Shown here: in pieces, positions 1 through 10,339 of the stretch
How the letters are laid out: each line of letters opens with the position of its first letter
How positions within the stretch are numbered: position 1 is the stretch's first letter
Assembly: GCA_945879115.1 (NCBI GenBank)
Contig: CAMDUR010000008.1
Coordinates: 1-64,000, forward strand
Length of the DNA stretch: 64,000 bases
Direction: 5' to 3'
DNA from: Polynucleobacter meluiroseus
GTDB taxonomy: Bacteria; Pseudomonadota; Gammaproteobacteria; Burkholderiales; Burkholderiaceae
Translations under genes and position numbers: made by a program
Notes under the pieces: generated by a model
The model's database searches: none
Seen by the model: the letters and a program-made list of their open reading frames with translations, nothing else
Told to the model about the DNA's origin: nothing

Positions 1-7
1 TACTTTT

Positions 8-826
8 TTAGATCTTTAGGTTCTTGAGTCCTAAAACATCTTGCATATCAAATAAACCTGTTTTTTGATTGCCCAGAAAACGCCCAGCTCTGACGGCGCC
101 CTGAGCATAGGACATCCGTGAAGCTGATTTGTGAGTGATTTCAATACGCTCACCATCGCCACAGAACATGACTGTGTGATCACCTACGATGTCTCCCCCA
201 CGAATTGTGGCAAAACCAATGGTTCCTTCTTCACGCTCACCGGTATGACCTTCACGCGCATAAACAGCACAATCTTTTAGCTCTTTACCCAAAGCTTTAG
301 CAATCACTTCGCCCATACCAATGGCTGTGCCTGATGGCGCATCAACTTTGTGTTTGTGATGCGCTTCTACAACTTCAATGTCATAACCTTGGTTCAATAT
401 TTTTGCAGCAACCTCTAACAATTTAAATGTAGCATTAACACCTACACTCATATTTGGGGCAAAAACGATAGCTAGCTTTTGACTGGCTTTATTTAAAACA
501 GTCTTTTGCTCATCATTAAAACCAGTCGTACCGATAATCATTTTGACGCCCATCTCTTGCGCAATAGCCAAGTGCGTCAACGTACCTTCAGGTCTTGTGA
601 AATCAATTAAAAAATCGGCGTTCTTTAAACCTTCTTTGATATCAGCAGTAATTTTGATGCCTGTATCTTTACCTAAAAAATTAGCTGGGTCTTGACCAAT
701 TGCAGAACTACCCACCATATCCAAAGCGCCTACTAATTTGGCATCAGGACTGTTAAGAATAGTTTCAATCAACATGCGGCCCATACGGCCAGATGCTCCT
801 GCAACAGCAAATTTCAAAGTAGACAT
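8..826 (-). CDS. dapB: 4-hydroxy-tetrahydrodipicolinate reductase
   Basis: DapB reduces the cyclic product of DapA with NAD(P)H in the cytoplasm, on the route to diaminopimelate and lysine. The 272-residue protein is normal family length. The nucleotide-binding glycine loop is at residues 10-16 (GASGRMG), IGTTGF at 98-103, and the catalytic/substrate motif with His156, His157, Lys160 and DAPSGTA at 162-168. The gene lies 35 bp downstream of bamE on the same strand, so the two are probably cotranscribed, as is common in betaproteobacteria. The stop codon is 7 bases from the left edge, so the gene is complete. Confidence 0.97.
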   Translation of the reverse strand: MSTLKFAVAGASGRMGRMLIETILNSPDAKLVGALDMVGSSAIGQDPANFLGKDTGIKITADIKEGLKNADFLIDFTRPEGTLTHLAIAQEMGVKMIIGTTGFNDEQKTVLNKASQKLAIVFAPNMSVGVNATFKLLEVAAKILNQGYDIEVVEAHHKHKVDAPSGTAIGMGEVIAKALGKELKDCAVYAREGHTGEREEGTIGFATIRGGDIVGDHTVMFCGDGERIEITHKSASRMSYAQGAVRAGRFLGNQKTGLFDMQDVLGLKNLKI

Positions 827-861
827 TGTTTCTATCTCAATATTTTTAGTTATTACTATGA

Positions 862-1434
862 TTAATTTCTGGTATCACCAGGTGGGATGCCAATACCCTG
901 AGTTGGGTTAGGTATTGTTTGCACAGTCGGCGCCTTATGATCACTTTCTAATTCTTTAGCCACTGCTTTACGCTGTGGTCGGCGTTCACCTTTGATGCCG
1001 TCAATTTCAGCAATCAGCTCATACTCCGTGGGCAATGCATCTGCTTTCATCTGTTTAAGGAGATCTTTTTCAAAATATAAGGTCACCTGGCGCTGATCAA
1101 CTAATTGAGTTTCGCCACGCTTGAATGCAAAAACGTAATCCCATCGATTAGGGTGCATGGTGCTGTTTAACAATGGCGTTCCCAAAATAACTTTAATTTC
1201 TTCACGGTCCATACCCACTTTGACACGATCAAGTTGCTCTTTAGAAATAAAGTTTCCCTGAACCATGTCGGGACGATAGGGCTTAAAAACCTGACCAATT
1301 TTGCTTTTACTGCCCTCAGAAATGGTCGTTAGACCACTACAAGCAGTCAAGCTAGTACCTAGGAGTGCCAATGTACTCCAAACTAAGCCCTTGAATACAG
1401 GGTTGTTTTTAACGTTTTTTAAGCAGATTTGCAT
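862..1434 (-). CDS. bamE: Outer membrane protein assembly factor BamE (SmpA/OmlA lipoprotein)
   Basis: BamE is a small outer-membrane lipoprotein of the BAM complex, which inserts beta-barrel proteins. I start it at the ATG at 1434 (190 aa). An upstream in-frame start would run across the fur start and put residues ahead of the signal peptide. From this ATG there is a basic N-terminus, a hydrophobic stretch at about 14-29 and a lipobox SLTAC with Cys32. The conserved YRPDMVQGN segment follows at about 53-61, then the BamE fold. The C-terminal tail (about 150-190) is Pro-rich and looks disordered. It is divergent from fur, with 37 bp between start codons. Confidence 0.93.
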   Translation of the reverse strand: MQICLKNVKNNPVFKGLVWSTLALLGTSLTACSGLTTISEGSKSKIGQVFKPYRPDMVQGNFISKEQLDRVKVGMDREEIKVILGTPLLNSTMHPNRWDYVFAFKRGETQLVDQRQVTLYFEKDLLKQMKADALPTEYELIAEIDGIKGERRPQRKAVAKELESDHKAPTVQTIPNPTQGIGIPPGDTRN

Positions 1435-1471
1435 GGTAAGCCGTATCATAAGAAAAATTGATTTTACTGCT

Positions 1472-1927
1472 ATGACAAACACAATATCTCCAAATAATTT
1501 AAGAGACATGGGTCTCAAGGTTACTGTACCCCGGATGAAGATTCTGGAGTTCTTTCATCAGAACCGCCACAAGCACTTCAGCGCCGAGGATATCTATCTT
1601 GCCATGGTTGCAGAAGGTATGGATGTCGGACTAGCGACAGTCTACCGTGTTCTGACCCAATTTGAGCAAGCCGGCCTACTTTTACGCAACCATTTTGAAT
1701 CAGGCAAAGCAGAGGGTAAGGCGATTTTTGAGCTCAATGAGGGTGATCACCATGATCACCTCGTTTGCGTCGATTGTGGTCACGTTGAAGAGTTTGTAGA
1801 CCCCGCCATTGAGAAAAGGCAGCAAGATATCGCTAAAAACCTTGGTTTTGAGATCGTCGATCACGCTTTAGCCATTTACGGTAGCTGTAATAAAAAAAGC
1901 TGCCCGAACAAGAAAAAAGCTAAATAA
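1472..1927 (+). CDS. fur: Ferric uptake regulator
   Basis: Fur is an iron-dependent DNA-binding repressor. The start is placed at the ATG at 1472, giving the usual 151 residues. An earlier in-frame start would overlap bamE for over 100 bp and does not resemble Fur. The winged helix covers about 1-85, with VGLATVYRVL near 52-61. Metal-binding residues are visible as GDHHDH at 91-96 and cysteine pairs C99/C102 and C139/C144, so both the regulatory and structural zinc sites look intact. It is divergent from bamE. A Fur-box-like site upstream of the heme receptor at 45.3 kb is a plausible target. Confidence 0.96.
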   Translation: MTNTISPNNLRDMGLKVTVPRMKILEFFHQNRHKHFSAEDIYLAMVAEGMDVGLATVYRVLTQFEQAGLLLRNHFESGKAEGKAIFELNEGDHHDHLVCVDCGHVEEFVDPAIEKRQQDIAKNLGFEIVDHALAIYGSCNKKSCPNKKKAK

Positions 1928-1991
1928 CGGCTTATTTAGTCCATAAGTTAATGTATTTATTGAGATTTATTGATTTTAATTACTTAACGCC

Positions 1992-2025
1992 ATATTAAAG
2001 ACTTCTTTAATATAAATATTTTTAT
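1992..2025 (+). terminator. Candidate AT-rich terminator after fur
   Basis: A perfect 9-bp stem (1992-2000 with 2005-2013) closes a 4-base loop and is followed by an A/T tract containing a run of T. It sits about 65 bp past the fur stop codon. The stem is entirely AT-rich apart from one G-C pair, so its strength is uncertain. The rest of the 1928-2118 gap is AT-rich and shows no gene. Confidence 0.45.
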
Positions 2026-2059
2026 AAAGTACATAAAAACATTAAAAGTTAGTAGGTAT

Positions 2060-2087
2060 AAATAAAAAAGACCCGTTAGGATCTTTT
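2060..2087 (-). terminator. Rho-independent terminator of the tkt-gap transcript
   Basis: Read leftward, the sequence forms a 9-bp stem (2079-2087 with 2066-2074, one G-T wobble) with a 4-base loop, followed by a T-rich tract. It lies just past the gap stop codon at 2119. Confidence 0.65.
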
Positions 2088-2118
2088 CTTTCAATGCCAA
2101 TAAGTCATTGGTAAATAC

Positions 2119-3135
2119 TTATTTTGCTTCCATCAATGCTTTAGTCGCATTGAGCATTTGGCAGCTATAACCCCACTCGTTGTCATACCAAGAGAGAATC
2201 TTCACCAGCTTACCGTCTTTCGATACACGGGTTTGCGTGCTATCGAAGATACTTGGACGTGGGTCATGATTGAAGTCTATAGATACCAAAGGTAATGTGT
2301 TGTAACCCAAAATACCTTTAAGTGGACCGCTTTCACTGGCCTTCTTAATCACTTCGTTGACTTCTTCAACCGAAGTTGCTTTCGTAGGAGTGAAGGTTAA
2401 ATCAACCACAGATACGTTAATGGTTGGCACACGCATCGCAAAACCATCAAACTTACCTTGTAATTCTGGTAATACCAAACCAACTGCAGCAGCTGCACCA
2501 GTCTTGGTTGGAATCATACTCATCGTTGCTGAACGAGCACGGCGCATATCGCTGTGATAAACGTCTGTTAAAACTTGATCATTCGTATAGGCATGAATGG
2601 TTGTCATCAAACCTGATTCAATCCCGATTGAATCTAATAGCGGCTTCACAACAGGGGCTAAACAGTTGGTTGTGCAGCTGGCGTTAGAAATTACTTGATC
2701 CGTTGATTTAAGAACCTGATGGTTCACGCCATACACAACCGTGGCATCCACATCTTTACCGCCTGGCGCAGAAATAATTACTTTCTTGGCACCTTGCTGA
2801 ATATGAACCATCGCTTTTTCTTTTGAAGTAAAAGCGCCTGAACACTCTAAAACAACATCAACACCATAATCACCCCAATTAGTCTCTAAGGGGTTCCGAG
2901 TTGAAAACATCTTCACGCGATCACCATTGATGATGAGATGATCCCCGTCAACTGTAACGGTACCAGGGAAGCGGCCATGAGCAGAATCATATTGAGTTAA
3001 GTGTGCATTAATATCAATACCGCCTAAACCATTGATCGCAACTACCTTGATGTCATCACGCTTTTCTTCATAGATAGCGCGAACCACCATACGACCGATA
3101 CGACCATACCCGTTAATAGCAACCTTGATTGTCAT
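2119..3135 (-). CDS. gap: Glyceraldehyde-3-phosphate dehydrogenase (type I)
   Basis: GAPDH oxidises glyceraldehyde-3-phosphate to 1,3-bisphosphoglycerate in the cytoplasm. I use the ATG at 3135 (338 aa), which has a purine-rich ribosome site (GAGGGAG) just upstream. An in-frame TTG two codons earlier is less likely. The Rossmann motif GYGRIGR is at residues 7-13 and the catalytic Cys154 lies in SNASCTTNC. Residue 36, where NAD-specific GAPDHs usually carry Asp after the AIN of the second beta strand, is Gly. The gene follows tkt by 45 bp and is probably cotranscribed with it, linking the pentose phosphate pathway and glycolysis or the Calvin-like part of carbon metabolism. Confidence 0.97.
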   Translation of the reverse strand: MTIKVAINGYGRIGRMVVRAIYEEKRDDIKVVAINGLGGIDINAHLTQYDSAHGRFPGTVTVDGDHLIINGDRVKMFSTRNPLETNWGDYGVDVVLECSGAFTSKEKAMVHIQQGAKKVIISAPGGKDVDATVVYGVNHQVLKSTDQVISNASCTTNCLAPVVKPLLDSIGIESGLMTTIHAYTNDQVLTDVYHSDMRRARSATMSMIPTKTGAAAAVGLVLPELQGKFDGFAMRVPTINVSVVDLTFTPTKATSVEEVNEVIKKASESGPLKGILGYNTLPLVSIDFNHDPRPSIFDSTQTRVSKDGKLVKILSWYDNEWGYSCQMLNATKALMEAK

Positions 3136-3180
3136 CCCCAACTCCCTCTAATTAAATTCTGTTCCAGTGTTTATTTATTC

Positions 3181-5160
3181 TTATATGCATTGACGAACTG
3201 TTTTAGCTACAGCTTCAGCCGTCAAACCAAAGTGCTTATAAAGCACCCCTGCTGGAGCAGACTCGCCAAATGTATCAACACCGTGCACCGCTGAACAGGC
3301 GTACTTCCACCAGTAATCTGTCACACCGGCTTCAATCGCAATACGTGGCAAACCTTCTGGTAATACTGAATCTTTATACGCTTTACTTTGTTTATCAAAA
3401 ACGCTGGTTGAAGGCATTGAAACAATTCTTACTGCAATACCTTCTTTTTTAAGTAATTCGGCAGCATCTAATGCAATCGCCACTTCAGAGCCAGTGGCTA
3501 TCAATACAGCTTGTGCGTTTTTATCATCACGCATCACATAGCCACCTTTATAAATGGCTTGTGTTTGCTTGGCATCACGCTTAACAAACGGGCAATTTTG
3601 ACGACTAAAAATAAGACTAGATGGGCCGTTGTGGCGCTTCACGGCTGCAGCCCAAGCTACCGCACTTTCAGTGGTGTCGCACGGACGCCATACATCCATA
3701 TTAGGAATTAAACGCAAGCTAGCCACATGTTCCACTGACTGATGAGTTGGCCCATCTTCACCCAAACCAATTGAATCATGCGTAAATACAAAGATACTAC
3801 GAATCTTCATCAGTGCGGCCATGCGTAAAGCATTGCGGCTGTAATCTGAGAAAGTTAAAAATGTTGCGCCAAATGGAATGTAACCACCGTGCAAAGCAAT
3901 ACCGTTCATGATGGCACTCATACCAAACTCACGCACACCATAGTTGATGTGATTGCCCCACTGATCAGCACGCACCGCTTTGCATGTTGACCAGTTAGTT
4001 AAGTTAGATCCCGTTAAGTCTGCTGAACCGCCCATGAACTCAGGCAATACCGGCGCCAGTGCTTCAATTGCATTTTGACTAGCTTTGCGCGTTGCAATTG
4101 TCTCTGCTTTGGTAGCGCAGTTAAAAAGATAAGCTTCTACTGTTTTGTCAAAATTAGCTGGTAATTCACCGAGCATTCTGCGCTCTAACTCTTTTGCTTC
4201 ATGAGGATATGTAGAACGATAAGTACTAAATTTGCTATTCCACTCCGCTTCGCTTGCCGCACCTTTGCGCTTAGCATCCCAGGCGTCATAAATATCTTGA
4301 GGAATCTCAAATGGTGGATAAGTCCAACCGATCGCAGCGCGCGTTGCAGCGATCTCTACTGCACCTAAAGGTGCGCCGTGTACTTTATCTGTTCCAGCTA
4401 AATTAGGTGAACCCTGACCAATCGATGTCTTGCAACAAATAAATGTTGGCTTATCACTTCTCTTAGCTTTAGCAATTGCAGCAGATACTGCATTCGCGTC
4501 ATGACCATTTACATCACGAATGACATTCCATCCATAAGCTTCAAATCGCTTAGGGGTGTCCTCTGCAAACCAGTTAATAACCTTGCCGTCAATTGAGATA
4601 CCGTTGTCATCCCACAAAGCAATTAATTTATTTAACTTTAAAGTGCCTGCCAATGAACAAGCTTCGTGACTGATACCCTCCATCAAGCAACCATCTCCTA
4701 GGAATACATAGGTGTGATGATCAACAATATCTAAACCTGGCTTGTTAAATTCTTGAGCTAATAATTTTTCAGCCAAAGCCATGCCCACGGCATTAGTAAT
4801 ACCTTGACCTAAAGGACCTGTCGTTGTTTCAACACCAGGCGTAATACCGTATTCAGGATGGCCTGCTGTTTTACTGTGTAACTGACGGAAATTCTTCAGC
4901 TCTTTCATTGGTAAGTCGTAGCCAGTCAAATGCAAAAGAGCGTAAAGCAACATAGAGCCGTGGCCATTTGATAAAACAAAACGATCGCGATTCATCCAAA
5001 GCGGATTTTTAGGATTATGTTGGAGATGTTCCCCCCAAAGACCTACCGCAATATCAGCCATACCCATGGGCATGCCAGGGTGGCCAGAGTTAGCTTGTTG
5101 AACTGCATCCATTGCTAGAGCTCTGATTGCGTTAGCCATATTGGTTTGCTTAGACGACAT
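3181..5160 (-). CDS. tkt: Transketolase
   Basis: Transketolase is a thiamine-diphosphate enzyme that moves two-carbon units between sugar phosphates in the pentose phosphate pathway. At 659 residues it has the usual family length. The N-terminal TPP domain has GHPG at 26-29, GHG at 66-68 and the Mg/TPP motif starting GDG at 155-157. The pyrimidine-binding and C-terminal domains follow without interruption. It starts at the ATG at 5160 and leads into gap. The 119-bp gap to rsmE on the other strand must hold the promoters of both genes; I see no strong match to a sigma-70 site there. Confidence 0.97.
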   Translation of the reverse strand: MSSKQTNMANAIRALAMDAVQQANSGHPGMPMGMADIAVGLWGEHLQHNPKNPLWMNRDRFVLSNGHGSMLLYALLHLTGYDLPMKELKNFRQLHSKTAGHPEYGITPGVETTTGPLGQGITNAVGMALAEKLLAQEFNKPGLDIVDHHTYVFLGDGCLMEGISHEACSLAGTLKLNKLIALWDDNGISIDGKVINWFAEDTPKRFEAYGWNVIRDVNGHDANAVSAAIAKAKRSDKPTFICCKTSIGQGSPNLAGTDKVHGAPLGAVEIAATRAAIGWTYPPFEIPQDIYDAWDAKRKGAASEAEWNSKFSTYRSTYPHEAKELERRMLGELPANFDKTVEAYLFNCATKAETIATRKASQNAIEALAPVLPEFMGGSADLTGSNLTNWSTCKAVRADQWGNHINYGVREFGMSAIMNGIALHGGYIPFGATFLTFSDYSRNALRMAALMKIRSIFVFTHDSIGLGEDGPTHQSVEHVASLRLIPNMDVWRPCDTTESAVAWAAAVKRHNGPSSLIFSRQNCPFVKRDAKQTQAIYKGGYVMRDDKNAQAVLIATGSEVAIALDAAELLKKEGIAVRIVSMPSTSVFDKQSKAYKDSVLPEGLPRIAIEAGVTDYWWKYACSAVHGVDTFGESAPAGVLYKHFGLTAEAVAKTVRQCI

Positions 5161-5279
5161 TATTTTCCCTGCGGCGTGAGTTCGAATAAGGCTCTATTTC
5201 ACTGAAAAACAGCATAAAGGGCCGAATCCTTCAAAGAACAACATTTTATCATTGCGGCCAGATACCTTATGATTGTTTT

Positions 5280-6032
5280 ATGTCACATTTTTATCTCCCT
5301 GGCCCATGGCCCCAGCAAGGACTCGATATCACCGATGAACTCATCCTAGATATCAAGCTAGCCCACCATTTAAGAGTTCGCAGAATCCAGGTTGGTGAAA
5401 GCTTTAAAGTCTTTGATGGGCAGGGGTTGAGTGCCAATGCGGTCTTAACTGCTATGGATAAAAAGTCTGCAGCAGTGCGATTGTCTGAAATCCAAAAAAA
5501 TCTTCGATCAGAAACAAAAACACCAATCACTCTTGCTCAAGGTATGGCCAGTAGTGACAAAATGGACTGGTTGATTGAGAAATCAGTTGAATTAGGTATC
5601 TCTCAAGTCATTCCTCTTCACACAGAGCGCTCTGTGGTTCGCTTAGATGGCGAGAGAGCATCTAAGAAAGCTGCACATTGGCAAGGTATTTTGGTGGCAG
5701 GCTCTGAGCAATCAGGCAGAACAGTCATACCGATTCTTGGTCCTATCCAAAATTTACCTTTGTGGTTATCTAGCCTTAATCCTCACGAACAAAGCATACG
5801 CTTGATGCTCTCTCCTAGAGCAGATTCGAGTTTATTAAGTATTCTTAAGCGCTGCACCCCTCAGGCTCTAACCCTTCTCATTGGTCCGGAAGGCGGTTTA
5901 AGTGAGTCAGAGGAAGATCAAGCTAAGCGCGCGGGCTTTGTTCCTGTCTCAATGGGATATCGAATTTTAAGAACAGAAACCGCCGGCATAGTCGCCCTAT
6001 CGACGATTCACACAGTTTGGAATCAGTTCTAA
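5280..6032 (+). CDS. rsmE: 16S rRNA (uracil1498-N3)-methyltransferase
   Basis: RsmE methylates U1498 of 16S rRNA using S-adenosylmethionine. The 250-residue length is typical. The N-terminal PUA-like part carries HHLRVRRIQVGE near 29-40. The C-terminal SPOUT knot shows IGPEGGLSESE near 200-211 and GYRILRTETA near 226-236, the cofactor-binding loops of the family. There is no clear Shine-Dalgarno sequence ahead of the ATG, and a TATGAT hexamer ends 6 bases before it, so a very short or absent leader is possible. A strong bidirectional terminator follows. Confidence 0.94.
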   Translation: MSHFYLPGPWPQQGLDITDELILDIKLAHHLRVRRIQVGESFKVFDGQGLSANAVLTAMDKKSAAVRLSEIQKNLRSETKTPITLAQGMASSDKMDWLIEKSVELGISQVIPLHTERSVVRLDGERASKKAAHWQGILVAGSEQSGRTVIPILGPIQNLPLWLSSLNPHEQSIRLMLSPRADSSLLSILKRCTPQALTLLIGPEGGLSESEEDQAKRAGFVPVSMGYRILRTETAGIVALSTIHTVWNQF

Positions 6033-6054
6033 AAAATCTTTTTAAAAAAGACAT

Positions 6055-6087
6055 AAAAAAACCGCTCCGGATTGAGAGCGGTTTTTT
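6055..6087. terminator. Bidirectional rho-independent terminator
   Basis: A stem of AAAAAACCGCTC against GAGCGGTTTTTT (6055-6067 with 6076-6087) has an 8-base loop and T-runs in both directions. It lies between the convergent rsmE and barstar-like genes and can end both transcripts. Confidence 0.9.
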
Positions 6088-6117
6088 AAATATTTAAAGT
6101 TTTTCTAAAGGAATTTT

Positions 6118-6660
6118 TTAGGCGAAAGAATAAAAAATACGGCAGGATACGCGACGATCAGCCCAGAATTCAACAGCATCACGGAATACATCTAACAATG
6201 TTTCACGAGCTTCTTTGTCAAACTTATGCGTACAAGGCAAACCCTCTAAAACAATCACAAAACCGGGTTGTGGACCAGAGCGATCCACTAGGGTTGTTAA
6301 AGAATTCAATAAATTATCAAAGTTCTTCGCCTGCGGTCTAGGAAAATGCAAACCATTAGCAATGGACTCTAAAACTTCAGACTTGGTGATCGCATGAGAA
6401 CAACTGGCGTAAATGAAATGTTGGCCTAATTCTCCAGCAGCTTCCATTAAGTCTTCAGTGCGGAAAGCCCGGATAGACTGAACAATATTTGTTCGAACAG
6501 CACGCAATGCAGCAGTAGGGCCAGCTTCACGAGCTGCTAAAGCAGCTCTCCAAGTCGAAGTTGGCTTTAGTCTAGAACCAGTTGTTACTACTGTAGATGA
6601 CGCAGAAGCTCCCAGAACGGTCTGGCCATAGAGGTTGTTTTCAGAAATATTCGTCATCAT
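6118..6660 (-). CDS. Barstar-family (ribonuclease inhibitor-like) protein
   Basis: The C-terminal half (about 77-180) matches the barstar fold pattern: a first beta strand (HFIYASCS), a helix, an FP dipeptide at 106-107, a helix with the NFDNL signature at about 113-117 (compare N-x-D-A-L in barstar), and two hydrophobic strands at the end. Barstar binds and blocks the secreted RNase barnase. The first 75 residues are a low-complexity Ser/Thr/Ala extension not needed by the inhibitor fold. The start is uncertain: two adjacent ATGs at 6660 and 6657, and an earlier TTG at 6699, with no clear ribosome site. No barnase-like RNase gene is visible in the window, so its partner is unknown. Confidence 0.75.
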   Translation of the reverse strand: MMTNISENNLYGQTVLGASASSTVVTTGSRLKPTSTWRAALAAREAGPTAALRAVRTNIVQSIRAFRTEDLMEAAGELGQHFIYASCSHAITKSEVLESIANGLHFPRPQAKNFDNLLNSLTTLVDRSGPQPGFVIVLEGLPCTHKFDKEARETLLDVFRDAVEFWADRRVSCRIFYSFA

Positions 6661-6785
6661 GATGAGGGGTAGAGTACCCTTTTTGGGCTCTGAAAACAAG
6701 TGACGAAATGGCTTATTTTCAGTAAGCCATTGTTTTATATATAAATTAAAATATGTGAGCGCACGCTCACTACTGAAATTTGAGC

Positions 6786-9107
6786 CTATTTTTGTTGCGC
6801 AGCCTCCACCACAGCTAAGGTTGTCATATTCACAATACGTCTCGAAGTGGCTGACGGCGTCAAAATATGCACAGGCTTGGCGGCTCCTAAAAGAATTGGT
6901 CCAATGGCAACGCCGCTTCCTGCAGCAACTTTCAATAAGTTATAAGAAATATTGGCTGCATCGATATTTGGCAAGACCAAAAGATTGGCATCTCCCACTA
7001 AAGTCGATTCTGGCATGGTGGTTTTACGTAATTCTGCATCTAAAGCGCAATCACCATGCATTTCACCATCCACCTCAAGTTCTGGGGCTTTTGCTTTCAA
7101 GATCGCTAGGGTGTCACGCATTTTTTGTGCAGATGCTGCTTGACTTGAACCAAAGTTGGAGTGTGATAACAAAGCCACTTTGGGATTAATGCCTAAGGAA
7201 CGTAACTCTTGTGCCGCTAAAATCGTTAATTCAGCTAACTCTTCAGCAGTTGGATCAATATTGATATGCGTATCAACCAAGAATAATTGACGGCCTGGCA
7301 AAACAAGACCATTCATCGCACCATAAATTTTGGCTCCCGGCTTATGGCCAATCACTTGATCAATGTAATGGAGATGAGCGCCTGTCTGACCAATCGTGCC
7401 ACAGATCAAACCATCTGCCTGACCTTTATGAACCATCAAAGAGCCAATCAAAGTGTTACGACGACGAACCTCTAACCGAGCATAAGATTCGGTCACACCA
7501 GCACGCTCAGTGAGGCGGTGATAGGTTTGCCAATAATCTCGGAAGCGATCATCTTGCTCTGGATTACAAATTTCAATATCAACACCTTGCACCATACGCA
7601 AACCAAATCGCTCTATGCGGCGAGCAATCACAGATGGACGACCAATTAAAATTGGGTTGGCAATTTTTTCATCAAGAAGCACTTGAACAGCGCGCAATAC
7701 TCTCTCATCCTCACCCTCAGAGAACACAATGCGCTTCTTAGACATAGGTACTTTTTTAGCCACAGAAAATAGTGGTTTCATCAAAGTACCTGAGTGATAA
7801 ACAAATTGCTGCAACTGATCTTTATAGGCTGTAAAGTCTTTGATTGGTCGCGTTGCCACACCTGACTCCATCGCAGCTTTGGCTACGGCTGGAGCGATGA
7901 TAGTAATTAAACGTGGGTCAAATGGTTTTGGAATCAAATACTCAGGACCAAATGAAAGATTGCTGGCGCCATAAGCAGACGCAACCACATCACTTTGCTC
8001 AACCTGTGCAAGCTCTGCCACTGCGGTCACTGCAGCAATTTCCATTTCGCGCGTGATGGTTGTAGCCCCCACATCCAAGGCACCACGGAAAATAAACGGA
8101 AAGCAAAGAACGTTATTTACTTGGTTCGGATAATCAGTACGGCCTGTTGCGATGATGGCATCATCACGCACAGCCTTGACTTCTTCTGGGAGAATCTCAG
8201 GCGTTGGATTTGCTAGAGCAAAAACCAAAGGTTTGCCCGCCATCTTTGCAACCATCTCGGGCTTTAAAACACCGCCAGCAGATAATCCCAAGAATACGTC
8301 AGCACCCTCGATGACTTCAGCTAATGTGCGCTGCTTAGTTTCTTTAGCAAACGGATCCTTATCTGGATCCATTAATTCCTTACGACCTTTGTAAACCACA
8401 CCGGCTAAATCAGTGACCCAAATATTTTCAATTGGCATTCCAAGATCAACCAAGAGATCTAGACAGGCTAGTGCGGCCGCACCAGCGCCAGAAGTCACTA
8501 GCTTAACTTTTTTGAGATCTTTACCAACCACTTTTAAACCGTTCATGATGGCGGCGCCCACAACAATCGCTGTACCGTGTTGATCATCATGGAAAACTGG
8601 AATTTTCATGCGCTCGCGCAACTTACGTTCAATATAAAAACAATCAGGCGCTTTAATATCTTCTAAGTTGATGCCCCCAAAAGTCGGCTCCATCGAAGCG
8701 ATAATTTCGATTAACTTATCTGGATCTTTTTCGTTGATCTCAATATCGAATACATCAATACCAGCAAACTTTTTAAATAAAACGCCCTTACCTTCCATCA
8801 CTGGCTTACTAGCCAATGGTCCAATATCTCCAAGACCCAATACTGCAGTGCCGTTAGTAACAACTCCGACTAGGTTGCCACGAGATGTATAACGGAAAGC
8901 ATTCGTAGGGTCTTTCACAATCTCTTCACAAGCTGCTGCAACACCTGGGGAATAAGCAAGAGCTAAGTCTCTCTGATTCGTTAATTGCTTAGTTGCCGCA
9001 ATCGCAATTTTTCCGGGGGTTGGAAACTCATGGTACTCAAGCGCCGCTTTACGAAAATCTGCTTTTTGTTGCTCACTTGTATTTTCAGGATTTTTATCTG
9101 TTGTCAT
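6786..9107 (-). CDS. maeB: NADP-dependent malic enzyme with phosphotransacetylase-like C-terminal domain
   Basis: The enzyme decarboxylates malate to pyruvate, supplying NADPH and pyruvate. The 773 residues comprise an N-terminal malic domain (about 20-155), a NAD(P)-binding domain (about 165-400, with HDDQHGTA near its start and SGAGAAALA in the Rossmann loop) and a phosphate acetyl/butaryltransferase-like domain (about 440-765). In MaeB enzymes the last domain is regarded as regulatory, responding to acetyl-CoA, rather than as an active transacetylase. It is a single-gene unit by orientation. The 186-bp gap to thiL is very T-rich and holds no other gene that I can support. Confidence 0.96.
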   Translation of the reverse strand: MTTDKNPENTSEQQKADFRKAALEYHEFPTPGKIAIAATKQLTNQRDLALAYSPGVAAACEEIVKDPTNAFRYTSRGNLVGVVTNGTAVLGLGDIGPLASKPVMEGKGVLFKKFAGIDVFDIEINEKDPDKLIEIIASMEPTFGGINLEDIKAPDCFYIERKLRERMKIPVFHDDQHGTAIVVGAAIMNGLKVVGKDLKKVKLVTSGAGAAALACLDLLVDLGMPIENIWVTDLAGVVYKGRKELMDPDKDPFAKETKQRTLAEVIEGADVFLGLSAGGVLKPEMVAKMAGKPLVFALANPTPEILPEEVKAVRDDAIIATGRTDYPNQVNNVLCFPFIFRGALDVGATTITREMEIAAVTAVAELAQVEQSDVVASAYGASNLSFGPEYLIPKPFDPRLITIIAPAVAKAAMESGVATRPIKDFTAYKDQLQQFVYHSGTLMKPLFSVAKKVPMSKKRIVFSEGEDERVLRAVQVLLDEKIANPILIGRPSVIARRIERFGLRMVQGVDIEICNPEQDDRFRDYWQTYHRLTERAGVTESYARLEVRRRNTLIGSLMVHKGQADGLICGTIGQTGAHLHYIDQVIGHKPGAKIYGAMNGLVLPGRQLFLVDTHINIDPTAEELAELTILAAQELRSLGINPKVALLSHSNFGSSQAASAQKMRDTLAILKAKAPELEVDGEMHGDCALDAELRKTTMPESTLVGDANLLVLPNIDAANISYNLLKVAAGSGVAIGPILLGAAKPVHILTPSATSRRIVNMTTLAVVEAAQQK

Positions 9108-9293
9108 TTTTTAGTAGTTTTTTAGTTGTCTTTGCTTGGATCTTTTTGTTATGTCTTTTTTTCAAATCAATTGGTCTAATATTTTTATCAATTATTTGCT
9201 TATTAATAGATTCTATTCCTGTTCAGGTCCCTATTCTTATTTATTGATTGCTATTCCGACTCACTCGCAAGGATTTAACCCTACAATAAAGCT

Positions 9294-10337
9294 ATGAATA
9301 AGCAAGGTCTTAACTTGAACACTCTTGGCGAATTTGACTTAATTGAGCGCTTTTTTAAGCGCGCTGCCAATAATGCCTATCCACACATTCTTTTAGGTAT
9401 TGGCGATGATTGCGCCCTCATTTCTTGCAGTGCAAAAGATCAGGTCGGTGATTTGGCTGTCAGCACGGATATGTTGATCGAAGGTAGACACTTTTTACCA
9501 GGCGCAGGCCCGTTCTCTTTGGGACATAAATGTTTAGCGGTTAATTTATCCGATCTTGCTGCCATGGGTGCAACACCTGTCGCGTTTACCTTAGCAATTG
9601 CCATGCCGGAGGTCAATACAAAATGGTTGGACGAGTTTTCTGCAGGGTTGTTAGCCTTAGCAGATGAGCATCACTGCCCTCTCATTGGTGGGGACACGAC
9701 AGCAGGCCCTCTGACCATTAGTATCACTATCTTTGGGCGAGTCGATGCCACAAAATCTCTCAAACGCTCAAATGCAAAGTTGGGTGATGATATTTGGATC
9801 TCAAACACCCTGGGTGATGCTCGCTTAGTCCTAGGCAATATTAGACAAGAATGGGCTTTAGATCCTACAGAGATTGCCTTAGTAGCGCCGCGCATGCATG
9901 CCCCTGTACCTCGAGTAACTCTTGGGCAAAAGCTTCTTGGTGTTGCCAATGCTGCGATTGATATTTCTGATGGTTTATTAGGGGATCTTTCCCACATTTT
10001 AAAAATGTCAGAAGTAGGCGCAGAAATATATATCGATCAAATACCATGCTCAAGTACTTTAGGGAATCAATCACTTGAACTTAAGCGCCTCTGTACATTG
10101 ATGGGAGGTGATGATTATGAGCTTTGCTTTACAGCATCAACAACTGAAAGAGAGAAGATTCAGAGCATCTCGAAAACGCTTGGTTTAACGCTGACAAAGG
10201 TGGGAAAGATTATTCCTGTTCCAACTGAAGTTTCTTGCAATCTAATTACTTTGCTAGATGAAGATGGTCAGATATTGCCTACAGAATTAAGTAAGCAATA
10301 TCTCCAATCATTTGATCATTTCAAAACACCTAATTAG
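9294..10337 (+). CDS. thiL: Thiamine-monophosphate kinase
   Basis: ThiL phosphorylates thiamine monophosphate to thiamine diphosphate with ATP. Family motifs appear in order: GIGDDCALI near residue 36, STDMLIEGRHF near 63, GGDTTAGPL near 130, DISDGLLGDL near 222 and MGGDDYELCF near 268, all typical of the AIRS/PurM fold. The 347-residue length is slightly long at the N-terminus; starts closer to the LGEFDLIERFF segment are possible. No Shine-Dalgarno sequence is close to the ATG. The stop codon lies 2 bp from that of corA on the opposite strand. Confidence 0.95.
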   Translation: MNKQGLNLNTLGEFDLIERFFKRAANNAYPHILLGIGDDCALISCSAKDQVGDLAVSTDMLIEGRHFLPGAGPFSLGHKCLAVNLSDLAAMGATPVAFTLAIAMPEVNTKWLDEFSAGLLALADEHHCPLIGGDTTAGPLTISITIFGRVDATKSLKRSNAKLGDDIWISNTLGDARLVLGNIRQEWALDPTEIALVAPRMHAPVPRVTLGQKLLGVANAAIDISDGLLGDLSHILKMSEVGAEIYIDQIPCSSTLGNQSLELKRLCTLMGGDDYELCFTASTTEREKIQSISKTLGLTLTKVGKIIPVPTEVSCNLITLLDEDGQILPTELSKQYLQSFDHFKTPN

Positions 10338-10339
10338 AT

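Noticed and set aside
2357-2687. Rightward open frames inside gap
   Set aside because: They are antisense shadows of a well-conserved GAPDH coding sequence with no ribosome site or family motif.
6755-7189. A 144-codon rightward open frame across the maeB 3' end
   Set aside because: Antisense to the phosphotransacetylase-like domain, with composition typical of reverse-strand translation.
8993-9247. Hydrophobic 84-codon frame between maeB and thiL
   Set aside because: It begins inside maeB and its Phe/Leu-rich end only reflects the T-rich intergenic sequence; no ribosome site.
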